A DNA stretch of 64,000 nt from Belnapia mucosa (GCF_016775475.1 NZ_JAEUXJ010000004.1:372001-436000); one strand, 5' to 3'; counted from the stretch's first letter, positions 8,771 to 18,235 are shown. The notes: generated by a model not told the origin, from the letters alone. Program-made: numbers and translations.

Positions 8771-9721
8771 ATCGGCAGTGATCTTGGCGGCCTGGGCGAG
8801 CTGCCGCTGCGCGGTGAGTTCGGTGCGGGTCTGTTCGGCCAGCGCCTCCGGCGTGCCGCCCATCACCTCCAGCCCCTGGCGGCGCAGTTCCGCCAGGGTC
8901 GCCGGCGCGGCGAGCGCGGCATTGGTCAGCGCGTTGAGCCGCGCCAGGATCGGTGCCGGCGTCCCGGCCGGGGCATAGATCGCCCACCATCCCTCGACCA
9001 CCACGCCGGGCTGCCCGGCCTCCGCCATGGTCGGCACATCGGGGAAGAGGAAATGCCGTGCCGCGCCGGTGACGGCGAGCGGCCGGATCGCGCCCGACTG
9101 GATATGCGGCAGGAAGCCGAGCGGGTGATAGACCATCGCATCCAGCGTGCCGTTCAGCAGGTCGGTCACCGCCCGGGCGCCGTCGCGGTAGGGCACATGG
9201 GTGGTCGGCACGCCGCTCCGCAGTTCGAGCAGCGCCTGGGTCAGATGGCCCGTGGTCCCGGTGCCGGCCGAGCCGACCGAGAGCGGCCGCCGCCGCGCCA
9301 GGGCCAGGAATTCACCGAGCGTCGCCACGCCGAGTTGCGGCCGCACGCCGAGCACGACCGAGGTGCGGCAGAAGCTGGCGATGGGCGCGAAATCCCGCAG
9401 CGGATCATAGGGAATGCCCGGCATGATGGCCGGATTGGTCGCCATGGTGCCGCTGGTGCCGAAGAGCAGGGTGGTGCCATCCGGCGCCGCCTGGGCCACC
9501 GCCGCAGCGCCGACCGTGCCGCCGGCCCCGCTGCGGTTGTCCACCACCACCGGCTGGCCGATCCCCGACGCGATGGCGCTGCCGGCGATGCGGCCGAGGA
9601 TGTCGGTCGTCGTCCCGGCCGCGAAGGGCACCACCAGCCGGACCGGCCGGTCCGGCCAGGCCTGCGCCCGGGCGGCGGCGGGAAGGGCGAGACCAAGGGC
9701 CAGCAGGTGACGGCGCTTCAT
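8768..9721 (-). CDS. Bug/TctC-family tripartite tricarboxylate transporter binding protein
   Basis: This 317-aa protein has a short signal peptide (MKRRHLLALGLALPAAARAQ). It is followed by the Bug-family opening WPDRPVRLVVPFAAGTTTDI, the GQPVVVDNRSGAGG ligand-loop segment and the PYDPLRDFAPI block. These periplasmic proteins bind carboxylic acids for TctAB-type transporters or act as orphan sensors. No tctA or tctB gene is nearby, which is common for this expanded family. It overlaps the upstream deacetylase-like gene by 4 bp. Its stop codon lies in repeat copy 1. Confidence 0.93.
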   Translation of the reverse strand: MKRRHLLALGLALPAAARAQAWPDRPVRLVVPFAAGTTTDILGRIAGSAIASGIGQPVVVDNRSGAGGTVGAAAVAQAAPDGTTLLFGTSGTMATNPAIMPGIPYDPLRDFAPIASFCRTSVVLGVRPQLGVATLGEFLALARRRPLSVGSAGTGTTGHLTQALLELRSGVPTTHVPYRDGARAVTDLLNGTLDAMVYHPLGFLPHIQSGAIRPLAVTGAARHFLFPDVPTMAEAGQPGVVVEGWWAIYAPAGTPAPILARLNALTNAALAAPATLAELRRQGLEVMGGTPEALAEQTRTELTAQRQLAQAAKITAD

Positions 9722-10374
9722 GGCGCGGGATCCTCCGAGACATAGTTGGCAAAGCCGGGCATCGGTTGCCCGGCCCGCAGCGGCACGCATTCCGCGGGCG
9801 GCTCCGCGAGGAAAACCGCACCGCGATCCGCCAGCAGGCCGAGCACCCGGTCGAGATGCCGCATGGCGCCATTCGGCAGGTCGTGCAACACCATCAGCAG
9901 GGGCGAGGTCGCGGCCCCGGCCATGGCGAGCGCCGTCTCCGGCCAGCCATCCGGGTCGGCGAAGTCACGCGGCACCGCATTCCACAGCACCACCGTATGG
10001 CCGCCGGCCTGGAGATGCGCCGCGGCGGAGGTGTTCAGCAGATGCGGCCCGATCGCGCCGCCGCCGCCATTGGGGCGGAAATACCGCTCCGGCTCCCGCA
10101 GCGGGCCGAGCAGCGCATCGGCCTCCGCAATCTCGCGCACCGCCTCCGCCCCGCCGCGGCGGCCGAGCGGCGCGCCATGCGTCAGGGTGTGGTTGCCGAC
10201 CCGGTGGCCTTCCGCCCGCGCCCGTTCAGCCAGCGCCCGCGCCGCCGGGTCGCGCAGCCGTTCCACCACGACGAAGAAGATCGCGGGGATGCGGCGGCGG
10301 GCGAGCACCGCCAGGACCTCCTCCGTCACGCCGGGTGTCGGTCCATTATCGAAGGTCAGTCCGATCGGCTGCAT
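9718..10374 (-). CDS. NodB-fold polysaccharide deacetylase-like protein
   Basis: The 218-aa product has the NodB homology fold. Motif 1 reads LTFDNGP instead of the usual TFDDGP, so Asp9 (general base) is kept but the metal-ligand Asp becomes Asn10. Motif 2 is intact as NHTLTH (His62, His66). The RPPYG motif is replaced by RPNGGGG. Activity may be altered or lost. There is no signal peptide. The start at 10374 gives the conserved N-terminus and lies 4 bp after the permease stop; an upstream ATG would overlap that gene. It overlaps the next gene by 4 bp. Confidence 0.82.
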   Translation of the reverse strand: MQPIGLTFDNGPTPGVTEEVLAVLARRRIPAIFFVVVERLRDPAARALAERARAEGHRVGNHTLTHGAPLGRRGGAEAVREIAEADALLGPLREPERYFRPNGGGGAIGPHLLNTSAAAHLQAGGHTVVLWNAVPRDFADPDGWPETALAMAGAATSPLLMVLHDLPNGAMRHLDRVLGLLADRGAVFLAEPPAECVPLRAGQPMPGFANYVSEDPAP

Positions 10375-10378
10375 CGCG

Positions 10379-11668
10379 CTAGGCCAGGGCGAATTTAGCG
10401 ATGCAGAGCGCGGCAATCAGCCAGACCGCGCCGCTCACTTCGGCCGCCCGCCCGGCCAGCACCTTCAGCGCCGCATGGGTGATGAAGCCGATGCCGATGC
10501 CGGTCGCAATGGAGAAGGTGAAGGGCATGGCGAGCGCGGTGATGATCGCCGGGACGTATTCCGTCATCTCGTCCCAGTCCAGAGACCGCAGCGACTGCGC
10601 CATCAGGCAGGCGACGAAGACCAGCGCCGGCGCGGTGGCGAAGCCCGGGATGGCGGTGGCGAGCGGCGCGAGAAACAGTGTCAGCAGGAATAGCGCGGCG
10701 ACGGTCAGCGCCGTCAGCCCCGTCCGCCCGCCGGCCTGGATGCCCGCCGCGCTCTCGATATAGCTGACCGTCGTGCTGGTCCCGAGCACCGCGCCAAGGA
10801 TGGCGCCGCCGCTATCGGCCGTCAGCGCCCGCCCCAGATTCGGCACCGTGCCATCCGGTCGCATCAGCCCGGCGCGATGCGTGGTGGCGATCAGCGTGCC
10901 GGTATTGTCGAGCAGATCGGCGAGGAAGAAGGTGAAGACGATGCCGAGCACGCCGAGCCCGAGCGCGCCGGCGATATCCATCTGCAGGAAGGTCGGCGCG
11001 AGCGAAGGCGGCATGCTGGCAATGCCGGCGAAGCGGGTCAGGCCGAAGGGCAGGCCGAGCAGCGCCGTCACCAGGATGCCGATCACCAGCGCCCCCGGCA
11101 CCCGCCGTGCCGACAGCCCGGCGATCAGGATGAAGCCGAGACAGGCGATCAGGGTCGAGGGCTCCGACAGATTGCCGAGCGTCACCAGCGTCGCCGGATG
11201 CGCGACGACCAGCCCCATCCCCTTCAGCCCGATCAGGCCGAGGAAGAAGCCGATGCCCGCGGCGATGCCAAGCTTGAGGCCGAGCGGGATGCCATTCACC
11301 AGCCACTCGCGCACCCGCAGCAGCGAGACGGCGAGGAAGATGAGGCCCGAGAGGAAGACCGCACCCAGCGCCACCTGCCAGGAGATGCCCATGCCGCCCA
11401 CCACAGCGAAGGCGAAATAGGCGTTCAGCCCCATGCCCGGGGCGAGGGCGATCGGGAAATTCGCCAGCAGCCCCATCAGCGCCGAGCCGATGGCGGCGGC
11501 AAGGCAGGTGGCGACGAAGGCGGCGCCCGGATCGAGCCCGGCAGCGGCCATGATCTGCGGATTGACGATGGCGATATAGGCCATGGTGAGGAAGGTGGTG
11601 GCGCCCGCCAGCACCTCCCGCCGCGGCGTGCTGCCGCGCGCGCCGATCTCGAAGACCCGTTCCAGCAT
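10379..11668 (-). CDS. AzgA/NCS2-family purine permease
   Basis: This 429-aa inner-membrane protein has about 12-14 hydrophobic segments. It opens with the family's RREVLAGATTFLTMAYIAIVNP block, and has the GLNAYFAF helix and the ALTADSGGAILGAVLGTST signature of the AzgA/PbuG (adenine, guanine, hypoxanthine) branch. The start at 11668 gives the standard N-terminus. It lies 2 bp after the PHA depolymerase stop and 4 bp before the deacetylase-like gene, so it is within one operon. Confidence 0.92.
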   Translation of the reverse strand: MLERVFEIGARGSTPRREVLAGATTFLTMAYIAIVNPQIMAAAGLDPGAAFVATCLAAAIGSALMGLLANFPIALAPGMGLNAYFAFAVVGGMGISWQVALGAVFLSGLIFLAVSLLRVREWLVNGIPLGLKLGIAAGIGFFLGLIGLKGMGLVVAHPATLVTLGNLSEPSTLIACLGFILIAGLSARRVPGALVIGILVTALLGLPFGLTRFAGIASMPPSLAPTFLQMDIAGALGLGVLGIVFTFFLADLLDNTGTLIATTHRAGLMRPDGTVPNLGRALTADSGGAILGAVLGTSTTVSYIESAAGIQAGGRTGLTALTVAALFLLTLFLAPLATAIPGFATAPALVFVACLMAQSLRSLDWDEMTEYVPAIITALAMPFTFSIATGIGIGFITHAALKVLAGRAAEVSGAVWLIAALCIAKFALA

Positions 11669-11670
11669 TC

Positions 11671-12891
11671 CTATCCCTCGTTGGCCTGGATCATCTCCCG
11701 CACCCGGGGATAGATCGCCTGGGCATAACGCCGCCCGCTGAAGACGCCGTAATGGCCGACGCCGGTCTGCAGATGGTGCCGCCGCATCGTCACCGGCACG
11801 CTGCGGCAAAGATCGAGCGCCGCCATGGTCTGGCCGATGCCGCAGATATCGTCCCGCTCGCCCTCCACCGTCATCACCGCGGTGCGGCGGATCGCCTCCG
11901 GCCGCACCGGCCGGCCGCGCCAGGCGAGCCGACCCAGCGGCAACGCATGCTCCTGGAAGATGGTGGCGACGGTTTCGAGGAAGAATTCCGCCGGCAGGTC
12001 CATCACTGCGAAATACTCGTCGTAGAAGCGCCGGTGCATCGCCGCCCGGGCGACCTGCCCATCCGCCAGGTTCCAGACCTGCTCGTGATGAGCCTTCATA
12101 TGGCGGCCGAGATTCATGGTCATGAAGGCCGCGAGTTGCAGCATCCCGGGATAGACCCGCCGCCCGGCGCCACGGTGCCGCCAGGGCACGGTGTCGATCA
12201 GGCTCCGCTCGAACCAGGCGATGGGCTGGGTCTGGGCCAGCCGGTTCACCTCGGTCGGGTGCTGGCGGGTGTCGATGGGGCCGGCCATCAGCGTCATCGA
12301 ACGGGGCGAGGCGCGGTCATGGTCCTCGGCCATCAGCGCGACCGCCGCCAGCACCGCGGCCACCGGCTGGCAGACCGCCAGCACATGCCCGCCGGGACCA
12401 ATGGCGCGGAGGAAGCCCATCACATGCGCGATGAACTCATCGAGGCCGAAGCGCCCGGCTTCGGGCGGCACGTCGCGGGCATTGTGCCAGTCGGTGATGT
12501 AGACATCATGGTCCTGCAGCAGCACCTGCACCGTGCCGCGCAGCAAGGTGGAGAAGTGGCCCGACATCGGCGCCACCACCAGCACCCGCGGCAGGCGGAG
12601 CGGCGTGTCCTTGCGGAAATGCAGCAGGCTGGCGAAGGGGGTCCGGGCCACGACCTCCTCCTCCACCTCCACGAGCTGGTTGCCGACGCGCACCGGCCCG
12701 ATCTCGAATTCCGGCCGGCGATGGGTGATGCCGGCATGGCCGAAGGTCTCGAGCGTGCCGCGCAGCACCCGGATGCCGTCGAGGGCCGGATGTCGCGCCT
12801 CCAGCCCCGAGAGGATGCCGGCCCAGCCCCGGGCCTGGAGCCGCGCGGGCGAGAGCAGGTCCTGCCCGGCCTGCAGCATCTGGTAGATCAT
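11671..12891 (-). CDS. phaZ: intracellular polyhydroxyalkanoate depolymerase
   Basis: The 406-aa protein degrades stored PHB granules in the cytoplasm. It has no signal peptide. The lipase-box nucleophile is a cysteine in LAVCQPVAAV (Cys174), as in the Cupriavidus-type PhaZ. Acid and histidine candidates lie in EGERDDICG and TGVGHYGVFSG near the C-terminus. The start at 12891 (MIYQMLQAGQDLL) matches family N-termini and follows GGGGA. It heads the minus-strand operon phaZ, purine permease, deacetylase-like, binding protein. Confidence 0.92.
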   Translation of the reverse strand: MIYQMLQAGQDLLSPARLQARGWAGILSGLEARHPALDGIRVLRGTLETFGHAGITHRRPEFEIGPVRVGNQLVEVEEEVVARTPFASLLHFRKDTPLRLPRVLVVAPMSGHFSTLLRGTVQVLLQDHDVYITDWHNARDVPPEAGRFGLDEFIAHVMGFLRAIGPGGHVLAVCQPVAAVLAAVALMAEDHDRASPRSMTLMAGPIDTRQHPTEVNRLAQTQPIAWFERSLIDTVPWRHRGAGRRVYPGMLQLAAFMTMNLGRHMKAHHEQVWNLADGQVARAAMHRRFYDEYFAVMDLPAEFFLETVATIFQEHALPLGRLAWRGRPVRPEAIRRTAVMTVEGERDDICGIGQTMAALDLCRSVPVTMRRHHLQTGVGHYGVFSGRRYAQAIYPRVREMIQANEG

Positions 12892-13009
12892 GCGGTCCCC
12901 GTCGCTCAGCACGCCGCCGCGCAGCACGCCCGGCGCATGGTGACAGCAGAGCACGGTTTCGCAACAGCGAAGCCGCTGCTACCCTGCCCCCGCAAGCAAG
13001 GAGAGCGCG

Positions 13010-13741
13010 ATGTCGGAATCGAGGCGCCGCCGGCCAGCCACCGCCAAGGCCGCCGCAGCCTCGCCTGTCCTTGCGCATGCGCCCGCCCTGTTGCGGATCA
13101 GCAGCCGCAATTACTCCTCCTGGTCGATGCGGGGCTGGCTGATCCTCCGCCTCTCCGGACTGCCCTTCACCACCGAGGTGGTCTCGCCCGATGATCCCGC
13201 GACCCGGGCGGAGCTGCTGCTGCAATCCTCCTCCATCCTGCTGCCCTGCCTCGTGCATGATGGCGCCGAGCTCTGGGACACGCTCGCCATCGCCGAATAC
13301 CTGCATGAGCTGCTGCCGGAGGCAGGGCTGATGCCGGCCGACCGCATTGCCCGCGCCCGCAGCCGCTCCATCTGCGGGGAGATGCATGCCGGCTTCCATG
13401 CGCTGCGCTCCTCCCTGCCGATGAACCTCCGGGCGCATGTGCCGGGCTTCACCGTCTGGTCGGCGGCGCGGGCGGATCTGGAACGCATCTTCAACCTCTG
13501 GCGCGGCTGCCTTTCGGCCTGGGGCGGGCCATGGCTGTTCGGCGACCGGCCGACGCTCGCCGATGCCATGTATGCCCCGGTGGTGCTGCGCTGCCGCAGC
13601 TACGACGTGGCGCTGGACGAGACCTGCGAGGCCTATGCCCGGACCGTGCTCGGCTGGCCGGCGGTGCAGGAATGGATCGCCGCGGCACGGGAGGAGCCGG
13701 AGCCGCGGATCACGGAATTGGAGTTTGAATCGGAGTTTTAG
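13010..13741 (+). CDS. glutathione S-transferase family protein
   Basis: This 243-aa cytosolic protein has an N-terminal thioredoxin-like domain (about 28-105) with the serine-rich active-site strand RNYSSWSMRG. The ILLPCLVHDG cis-Pro-like strand and LWDTLAIAEYL helix form the glutathione site, and an all-alpha domain follows. The first 25 residues are a basic, low-complexity extension. AAGGAG precedes the ATG. It resembles the zeta/beta-like bacterial GSTs of unknown substrate. It is divergent from phaZ. Confidence 0.88.
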   Translation: MSESRRRRPATAKAAAASPVLAHAPALLRISSRNYSSWSMRGWLILRLSGLPFTTEVVSPDDPATRAELLLQSSSILLPCLVHDGAELWDTLAIAEYLHELLPEAGLMPADRIARARSRSICGEMHAGFHALRSSLPMNLRAHVPGFTVWSAARADLERIFNLWRGCLSAWGGPWLFGDRPTLADAMYAPVVLRCRSYDVALDETCEAYARTVLGWPAVQEWIAAAREEPEPRITELEFESEF

Positions 13742-13829
13742 GCACTTAGCGCTCGTCATAGCTTGACTGACACCCTGCCGGATCATTACGCCCAATTCCT
13801 GGTTGCGAGCAGGCAGGACAGCAGGGGCC

Positions 13830-15893
13830 ATGTCCTTCGGACGGATTCCGGTCATGCCGCCCCAACTCGGGGAAAGCCAGGTGCTCCTCCGCGCCTGGCG
13901 CCTGCTCCTGCCCTTGGCGGTCCTCCTGCCGCTGCTGGTGGCCGGTGCCGGGGCCTGGCTGGCCTGGCGCCAGGCCTGGCGGGAGGCCGAGCAGGGTGTC
14001 ACCCATGCCGCCGATGCCTCGGCCGAATATGCGCGGCGGGTCTTCGACGGCCTCGTCCTCCGGATCGAGCGGGCGAACGACCTGCTGGCCGGATTGCGCG
14101 ACGAGGAGATCCGGGCCCGGGAGGATGAGCTGCATCAGCTCCTCCGCCATGTCGCCGAGGCTGGGCCGGCGAGCGACGAGCGCCCACCCTACCTCTATGT
14201 CTATGACCGGGAGGCGCGGGCCCTGGTCTCCGGCACCATCCTGCCGGTGCCGAGCGCGGTCCCCCTGCCCCAGCGCGACTTCAACCAGGCGCTGCGCGGC
14301 CCGAACTCGCCGCCGGTCTTCCTCAGCCGCAGCTATGTCGGGGTGGTAACCGGGAAGGCCTATTTCGCCCTCACCCGGCGTCGGGAGAGGAGCGGCAACG
14401 GGGTGCCGCCCGGCGCCTATGACGGCGTGATCAACGCCTCCGTCTATGTCGAGGACGCGACCAAGGCGCTGCGCCGCCTCGCCACCGAGACGACCGGCGA
14501 CGTCATCTCACTGGTGCGCGCCGATGGCGAGATCCTCGCCCGCTCCCTGCCGATCCCGCCCGGCAGCCGGATTGGGGACAACAGCCCGATCCTGCCGCTG
14601 ATCCGGCAGGACGTGGAGCGGGCGACCTTCAACGGCCGATCGACCCTCGATGGGGCCGAACGGCTGGTCGCCTATCGGAAGGTGCCCGGCTATCCCGCCT
14701 ATATCTCGGCGGCGCGTCCGCATACGGCCATCCTGGACCGCTGGAGCAGGGCGCTGGTGCCGCTGTTCGGCACCGGCCTGCCGGCGACCCTGGCGCTGCT
14801 GGGGCTGGCCCTGCTGGTCCGCCGCAGCCAGCGGGAACTCGCCGCGGCGAATGCCGGGCTGGAACGCCGCGTCGCCGCCCGCACCCTCGCCCTGAGCGAG
14901 AGCGAGGCCCGGTTCCGCGCCGCCATCGAGGGCGCGCCGATTCCGATGATGCTCCATGCCGCGGATGGCGCGGTGCTGGCGCTCAGCCGAAGCTGGAGCA
15001 GCTTGACCGGCTATGCGGCGGCGGAGCTGTCGACCCATGCCGAATGGACCCGCCGTGCCTTCCCGCCCGCGGAGGCCGCGTCCCGCGAGGCGCAGCGCAT
15101 CCTGGCCTTCGCCGCCGGCACGCCGACCGGCCCCGAGGAGCTGGCGGTCCTGACGCGCGATGGCGCCACCCGTATCTGGGAGGTCCATGACGCGCCGGTC
15201 GGGGCGCTGCCCGATGGAAGGCGGCTCCGCGTCAGCGCGGCGATCGACGTGACCGAGCGGCGGGCGGCCGAGGAGCGGCAGGCGCTGCTGGCGCGGGAGG
15301 TCGATCACCGGGCGAAGAACGCCCTCGCCGTGGTGCAGGCGGCACTGCGGCTGACCCCGCGGGACGATCCCGAGCGCTTCTTCCGCACGGTGGAGGCGCG
15401 CATCGCCGCGCTGGCCCGCGCCCAGGGCATGCTGGCCGAGACCCGCTGGCGCGGCGCCGATCTGCGCGCACTGGCCGAGGGGTCGCTCGCCGCCTTCCTT
15501 TCGCCGGCGCCAGGCGCGCCGCGGGCCGAATTGTCCGGCCCGCCGGTGATGCTGGCCGCGACCGCGGTGCAGCCGGTCTCGCTCATCCTGCATGAGCTGG
15601 CGACCAATGCGGTGAAATACGGCGCGCTCTCGGTGCCGGGCGGGGTGGTGACCCTGGCCTGGGCGGTCGAGCCGGAGGCCGGCCTGCTGCGCCTCCACTG
15701 GACCGAACGCGGCGGGCCGTCCCTGGCCACCGCGCCCGGACGGCGCGGCTTCGGCTCCCGCATCATCGAGACAACGGCGCAGGTGCAACTCGGCGGCCGG
15801 ATCGAGAAGCGCTGGCTGCCGGAGGGATTGAGCTGCGAGCTCGCCATGCCGCTCGACCGTACCATTGCCGCCCCGCGGGTGGCGGCGGAATAG
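13830..15893 (+). CDS. membrane-bound HWE-family sensor histidine kinase
   Basis: This roughly 687-aa protein has a transmembrane helix (about 25-45), a periplasmic sensor of some 230 residues (dCache-like) and a second helix near residue 310. A PAS domain (about 350-470) and an HWE kinase core follow. The phospho-acceptor is His493 in REVDHRAKNALAVVQ, the N-box is HELATNAVKYG, and the diagnostic W-x-E is in HWTERGG. The ATG at 13830 follows AGCAGGGG; starts at 13803 and 13854 are also possible. No response regulator gene is adjacent. It is a close paralogue of the kinases at 22856 and 25265. Confidence 0.9.
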   Translation: MSFGRIPVMPPQLGESQVLLRAWRLLLPLAVLLPLLVAGAGAWLAWRQAWREAEQGVTHAADASAEYARRVFDGLVLRIERANDLLAGLRDEEIRAREDELHQLLRHVAEAGPASDERPPYLYVYDREARALVSGTILPVPSAVPLPQRDFNQALRGPNSPPVFLSRSYVGVVTGKAYFALTRRRERSGNGVPPGAYDGVINASVYVEDATKALRRLATETTGDVISLVRADGEILARSLPIPPGSRIGDNSPILPLIRQDVERATFNGRSTLDGAERLVAYRKVPGYPAYISAARPHTAILDRWSRALVPLFGTGLPATLALLGLALLVRRSQRELAAANAGLERRVAARTLALSESEARFRAAIEGAPIPMMLHAADGAVLALSRSWSSLTGYAAAELSTHAEWTRRAFPPAEAASREAQRILAFAAGTPTGPEELAVLTRDGATRIWEVHDAPVGALPDGRRLRVSAAIDVTERRAAEERQALLAREVDHRAKNALAVVQAALRLTPRDDPERFFRTVEARIAALARAQGMLAETRWRGADLRALAEGSLAAFLSPAPGAPRAELSGPPVMLAATAVQPVSLILHELATNAVKYGALSVPGGVVTLAWAVEPEAGLLRLHWTERGGPSLATAPGRRGFGSRIIETTAQVQLGGRIEKRWLPEGLSCELAMPLDRTIAAPRVAAE

Positions 15894-15951
15894 CCAGCCG
15901 TCGCGGCAGTTTCGCTATCGGCCGGTCGCTCCCGCTGGCAGTCTCCGCGCC

Positions 15952-17553
15952 ATGCCCCTGCCCCGCGCCTTCGCGCCCTTGCGCCATTCGGTCTTCCGCA
16001 CCCTCTGGCTGGCGACCCTCGCCAGCAATATCGGCGGCTGGATGCAGAACACCGGCGCCGGCTGGCTGATGACCAGCCTCTCGCCTTCGCCCCTCATGGT
16101 TGGGCTGGTACAGGCCGCGACCATGCTGCCGGTCTTCCTGCTCGCCCTGCCGGCGGGGGCGCTGGCGGATATCGTGGACCGGCGGCTCTTCCTGCTCGGC
16201 GCCCAGGCCTGGATCCTGCTGATGGCACTGATCCTCTCGGCGCTGACCGCCACGGATTCGATCGGCCCCTGGGGGCTGCTGGCGCTGACCTTCGCCATTG
16301 GCGCCGGCAGCGCGATGAATTTCCCCGCCTGGGCCGCCACCACCAACGAACTGGTCCCACGCGAGGATCTGGTCGGCGCCATCGCCCTGAACGGCATCGG
16401 CTTCAACCTGGCCCGTGCGGTCGGGCCGGCGCTGGGCGGCTTCGCCATTGCCGCCGCCGGGCCGGAGGCGGCCTTCGCGCTGAACGCGATCGCCTTCCTC
16501 ATCCTGATCATGGCCCTGATCTTCTGGCGGCGGAGCGAGCCGCCGAACCGGATGCCGAAGGAGCACCTGCTTTCGGCCATGCGGGCCGGGCTGCGCTTCG
16601 TCTCGGCCAGCCCGGGGATGCGGGCGGCGATCCTCCGCGCCTGCGCCTTCTTCCTCTTCACCGCCGCGGTCTGGGGGCTGCTGCCGCTGTTCGTCCGGCA
16701 GCAATTGGGGCTCGGGCCGCAGGCCTTCGGGATGATGCTCGGCATCATGGGCATCTCTGCCGTCGGTGCCGGCTTCGCCCTGCCGGCGCTCCGCGGGTGG
16801 CTGGACCGCAGCGGGACGGTGTTCTGGGCCTCCCTGCTGGCCGCTGCCGCCATGGGCATCCTGGCCGTCTCGCATCACTGGGCGCCGGCGGCGATCGGCA
16901 TGCTCTGCTATGGCGCCGCCTGGATCGCTGCCGGCAGCACCCTCTCCGCTGCCGCCCAACTTGCCGCGCCGGCCTGGGTGCGGGCGCGGGCGATCGCGAT
17001 CTACCAGCTCAGCTTCTTCGGCGTCATGGCGCTGGGCTCGGCGCTGGCCGGATGGCTCGGCGGCAGCTTCAGCGTGCCGCTCGCGCTTGGCCTCGCCGCC
17101 GCGGGCTGCGCCATCGCCGCCTTCCTGGTCCGCGGCTGGCGGATCGACAGCCTGGCCCTCGCCGAGGCACCGGCCGCCGCAGCCAGCATGCCGCAACCGG
17201 AAGCCCCGGCCGATGAGCTGCGGGGCATGCTGGGCGAGGCCTCCGGCCGGGTGATGGAGGTGGTGCGCTACCGGATCGACCCTGCCGAGCGGAGCCGCTT
17301 CCTCGCCCTCATGCAGGAGGTGCGGCGGGTCCGGCTGCGCGCCGGCGCCGGGAGCTGGCAGCTCTGGGAGGATGTCGCCCATCCCGATCGCTGGGTCGAG
17401 CTCTGGACCATGGGGAGCTGGACCGAGCATCTGCGGGAGGAGACGCGGCTGACCGAGGCCGACCGGGCCGCCCTCGCCCGCGCCGCCGCCCTGCATCGGG
17501 GCGAGGCCGAGGCAGGGCCGGAGGCGGCGCGTTTCCTGAACGTCAATCCATGA
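15952..17553 (+). CDS. MFS exporter with C-terminal ABM-like domain
   Basis: The 533-aa protein begins with about 11-12 membrane helices of the EntS-like MFS_3 group; the NIGGWMQNTGAGWLM and LPAGALADIVDRR loop motifs are characteristic. After residue 430 a soluble tail of about 100 residues contains VVRYRIDPAERSRFLALM, resembling an antibiotic-biosynthesis-monooxygenase (ABM) ferredoxin-like domain. This tail is seen in other alphaproteobacterial members of the group. It probably exports a small molecule or siderophore-like compound. It starts 58 bp after the HWE kinase and may be co-transcribed. Confidence 0.87.
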   Translation: MPLPRAFAPLRHSVFRTLWLATLASNIGGWMQNTGAGWLMTSLSPSPLMVGLVQAATMLPVFLLALPAGALADIVDRRLFLLGAQAWILLMALILSALTATDSIGPWGLLALTFAIGAGSAMNFPAWAATTNELVPREDLVGAIALNGIGFNLARAVGPALGGFAIAAAGPEAAFALNAIAFLILIMALIFWRRSEPPNRMPKEHLLSAMRAGLRFVSASPGMRAAILRACAFFLFTAAVWGLLPLFVRQQLGLGPQAFGMMLGIMGISAVGAGFALPALRGWLDRSGTVFWASLLAAAAMGILAVSHHWAPAAIGMLCYGAAWIAAGSTLSAAAQLAAPAWVRARAIAIYQLSFFGVMALGSALAGWLGGSFSVPLALGLAAAGCAIAAFLVRGWRIDSLALAEAPAAAASMPQPEAPADELRGMLGEASGRVMEVVRYRIDPAERSRFLALMQEVRRVRLRAGAGSWQLWEDVAHPDRWVELWTMGSWTEHLREETRLTEADRAALARAAALHRGEAEAGPEAARFLNVNP

Positions 17554-17719
17554 GCGGGGCTTGGCATCCCGCCGCGCACGGGGTTGTCATGGCGGGTGCG
17601 GGCGTCCCGGGCCGGGCTTCTGCGCTGCGGCAGGATGATGCGTGCTGCCGGTGCGCGGGGGGATGACCTCCGGCGCGGACATGCCACATCCTGAGGACCA
17701 CTGAGGAGAGGAGTAGCCC

Positions 17720-18226
17720 ATGGCGAAAGCCAGCAAGACCCACGCCACCCGCAACGACGTCCCGAGCAATGCCAAGCAGGTCTCGATCGGCGTTCTGCAG
17801 GCCTGCATGGTGGATACGATCGACCTCTACAACGCCACCCGCCAGGCGCATTGGAACGTGAAGGGCCCGCATTTCGGCGAGCTGCACAAGCTGTTCGAGG
17901 AATTCTACCGGGCGCTGCAGGAATCGACCGACGACTTGGCCGAGCGCATCGTCCAGCTCGGCGGCACGGCGAATGGCATCACCCAGACCCTCGCCGCCAG
18001 CACCCGCCTGCCGCCCTACCCGACCGACATCTATGCCGGCATGGACCATGTGGTGCAGCTCGCGGACCGCTATGCCATGGTCGGCAAGGCGCTGCGCGAG
18101 GGGATCGACTCCACCGACGAGGCGGGCGATGCCGATACGGCCGACCTGCTGACCGAGCAGTCCCGCGCTGCCGACAAGATGCTCTGGATGATCGAGGCGC
18201 ATCTGCCCCAGGACAAGGCGCCCTGA
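17720..18226 (+). CDS. dps: DNA starvation/stationary phase protection protein
   Basis: This 168-aa ferritin-fold protein forms a dodecamer that oxidises and stores iron and protects DNA. Aligning to E. coli Dps gives the ferroxidase ligands His44 (HWN), His56, Glu60, Asp71 and Glu75, all present with correct spacing. The N-terminal extension MAKASKTHATRND is basic and may contact DNA. A GAGGAG Shine-Dalgarno element precedes the ATG, and a hairpin follows the stop. I found no clear OxyR- or Fur-type site in the 166-bp upstream region. Confidence 0.96.
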   Translation: MAKASKTHATRNDVPSNAKQVSIGVLQACMVDTIDLYNATRQAHWNVKGPHFGELHKLFEEFYRALQESTDDLAERIVQLGGTANGITQTLAASTRLPPYPTDIYAGMDHVVQLADRYAMVGKALREGIDSTDEAGDADTADLLTEQSRAADKMLWMIEAHLPQDKAP

Positions 18227-18235
18227 GCTTCTTCG

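Noticed and set aside
11752-13194. Plus-strand open frame antisense to phaZ, overlapping the GST start
   Set aside because: Shadow of phaZ; the GST has its own Shine-Dalgarno element and start at 13010 in a different frame.
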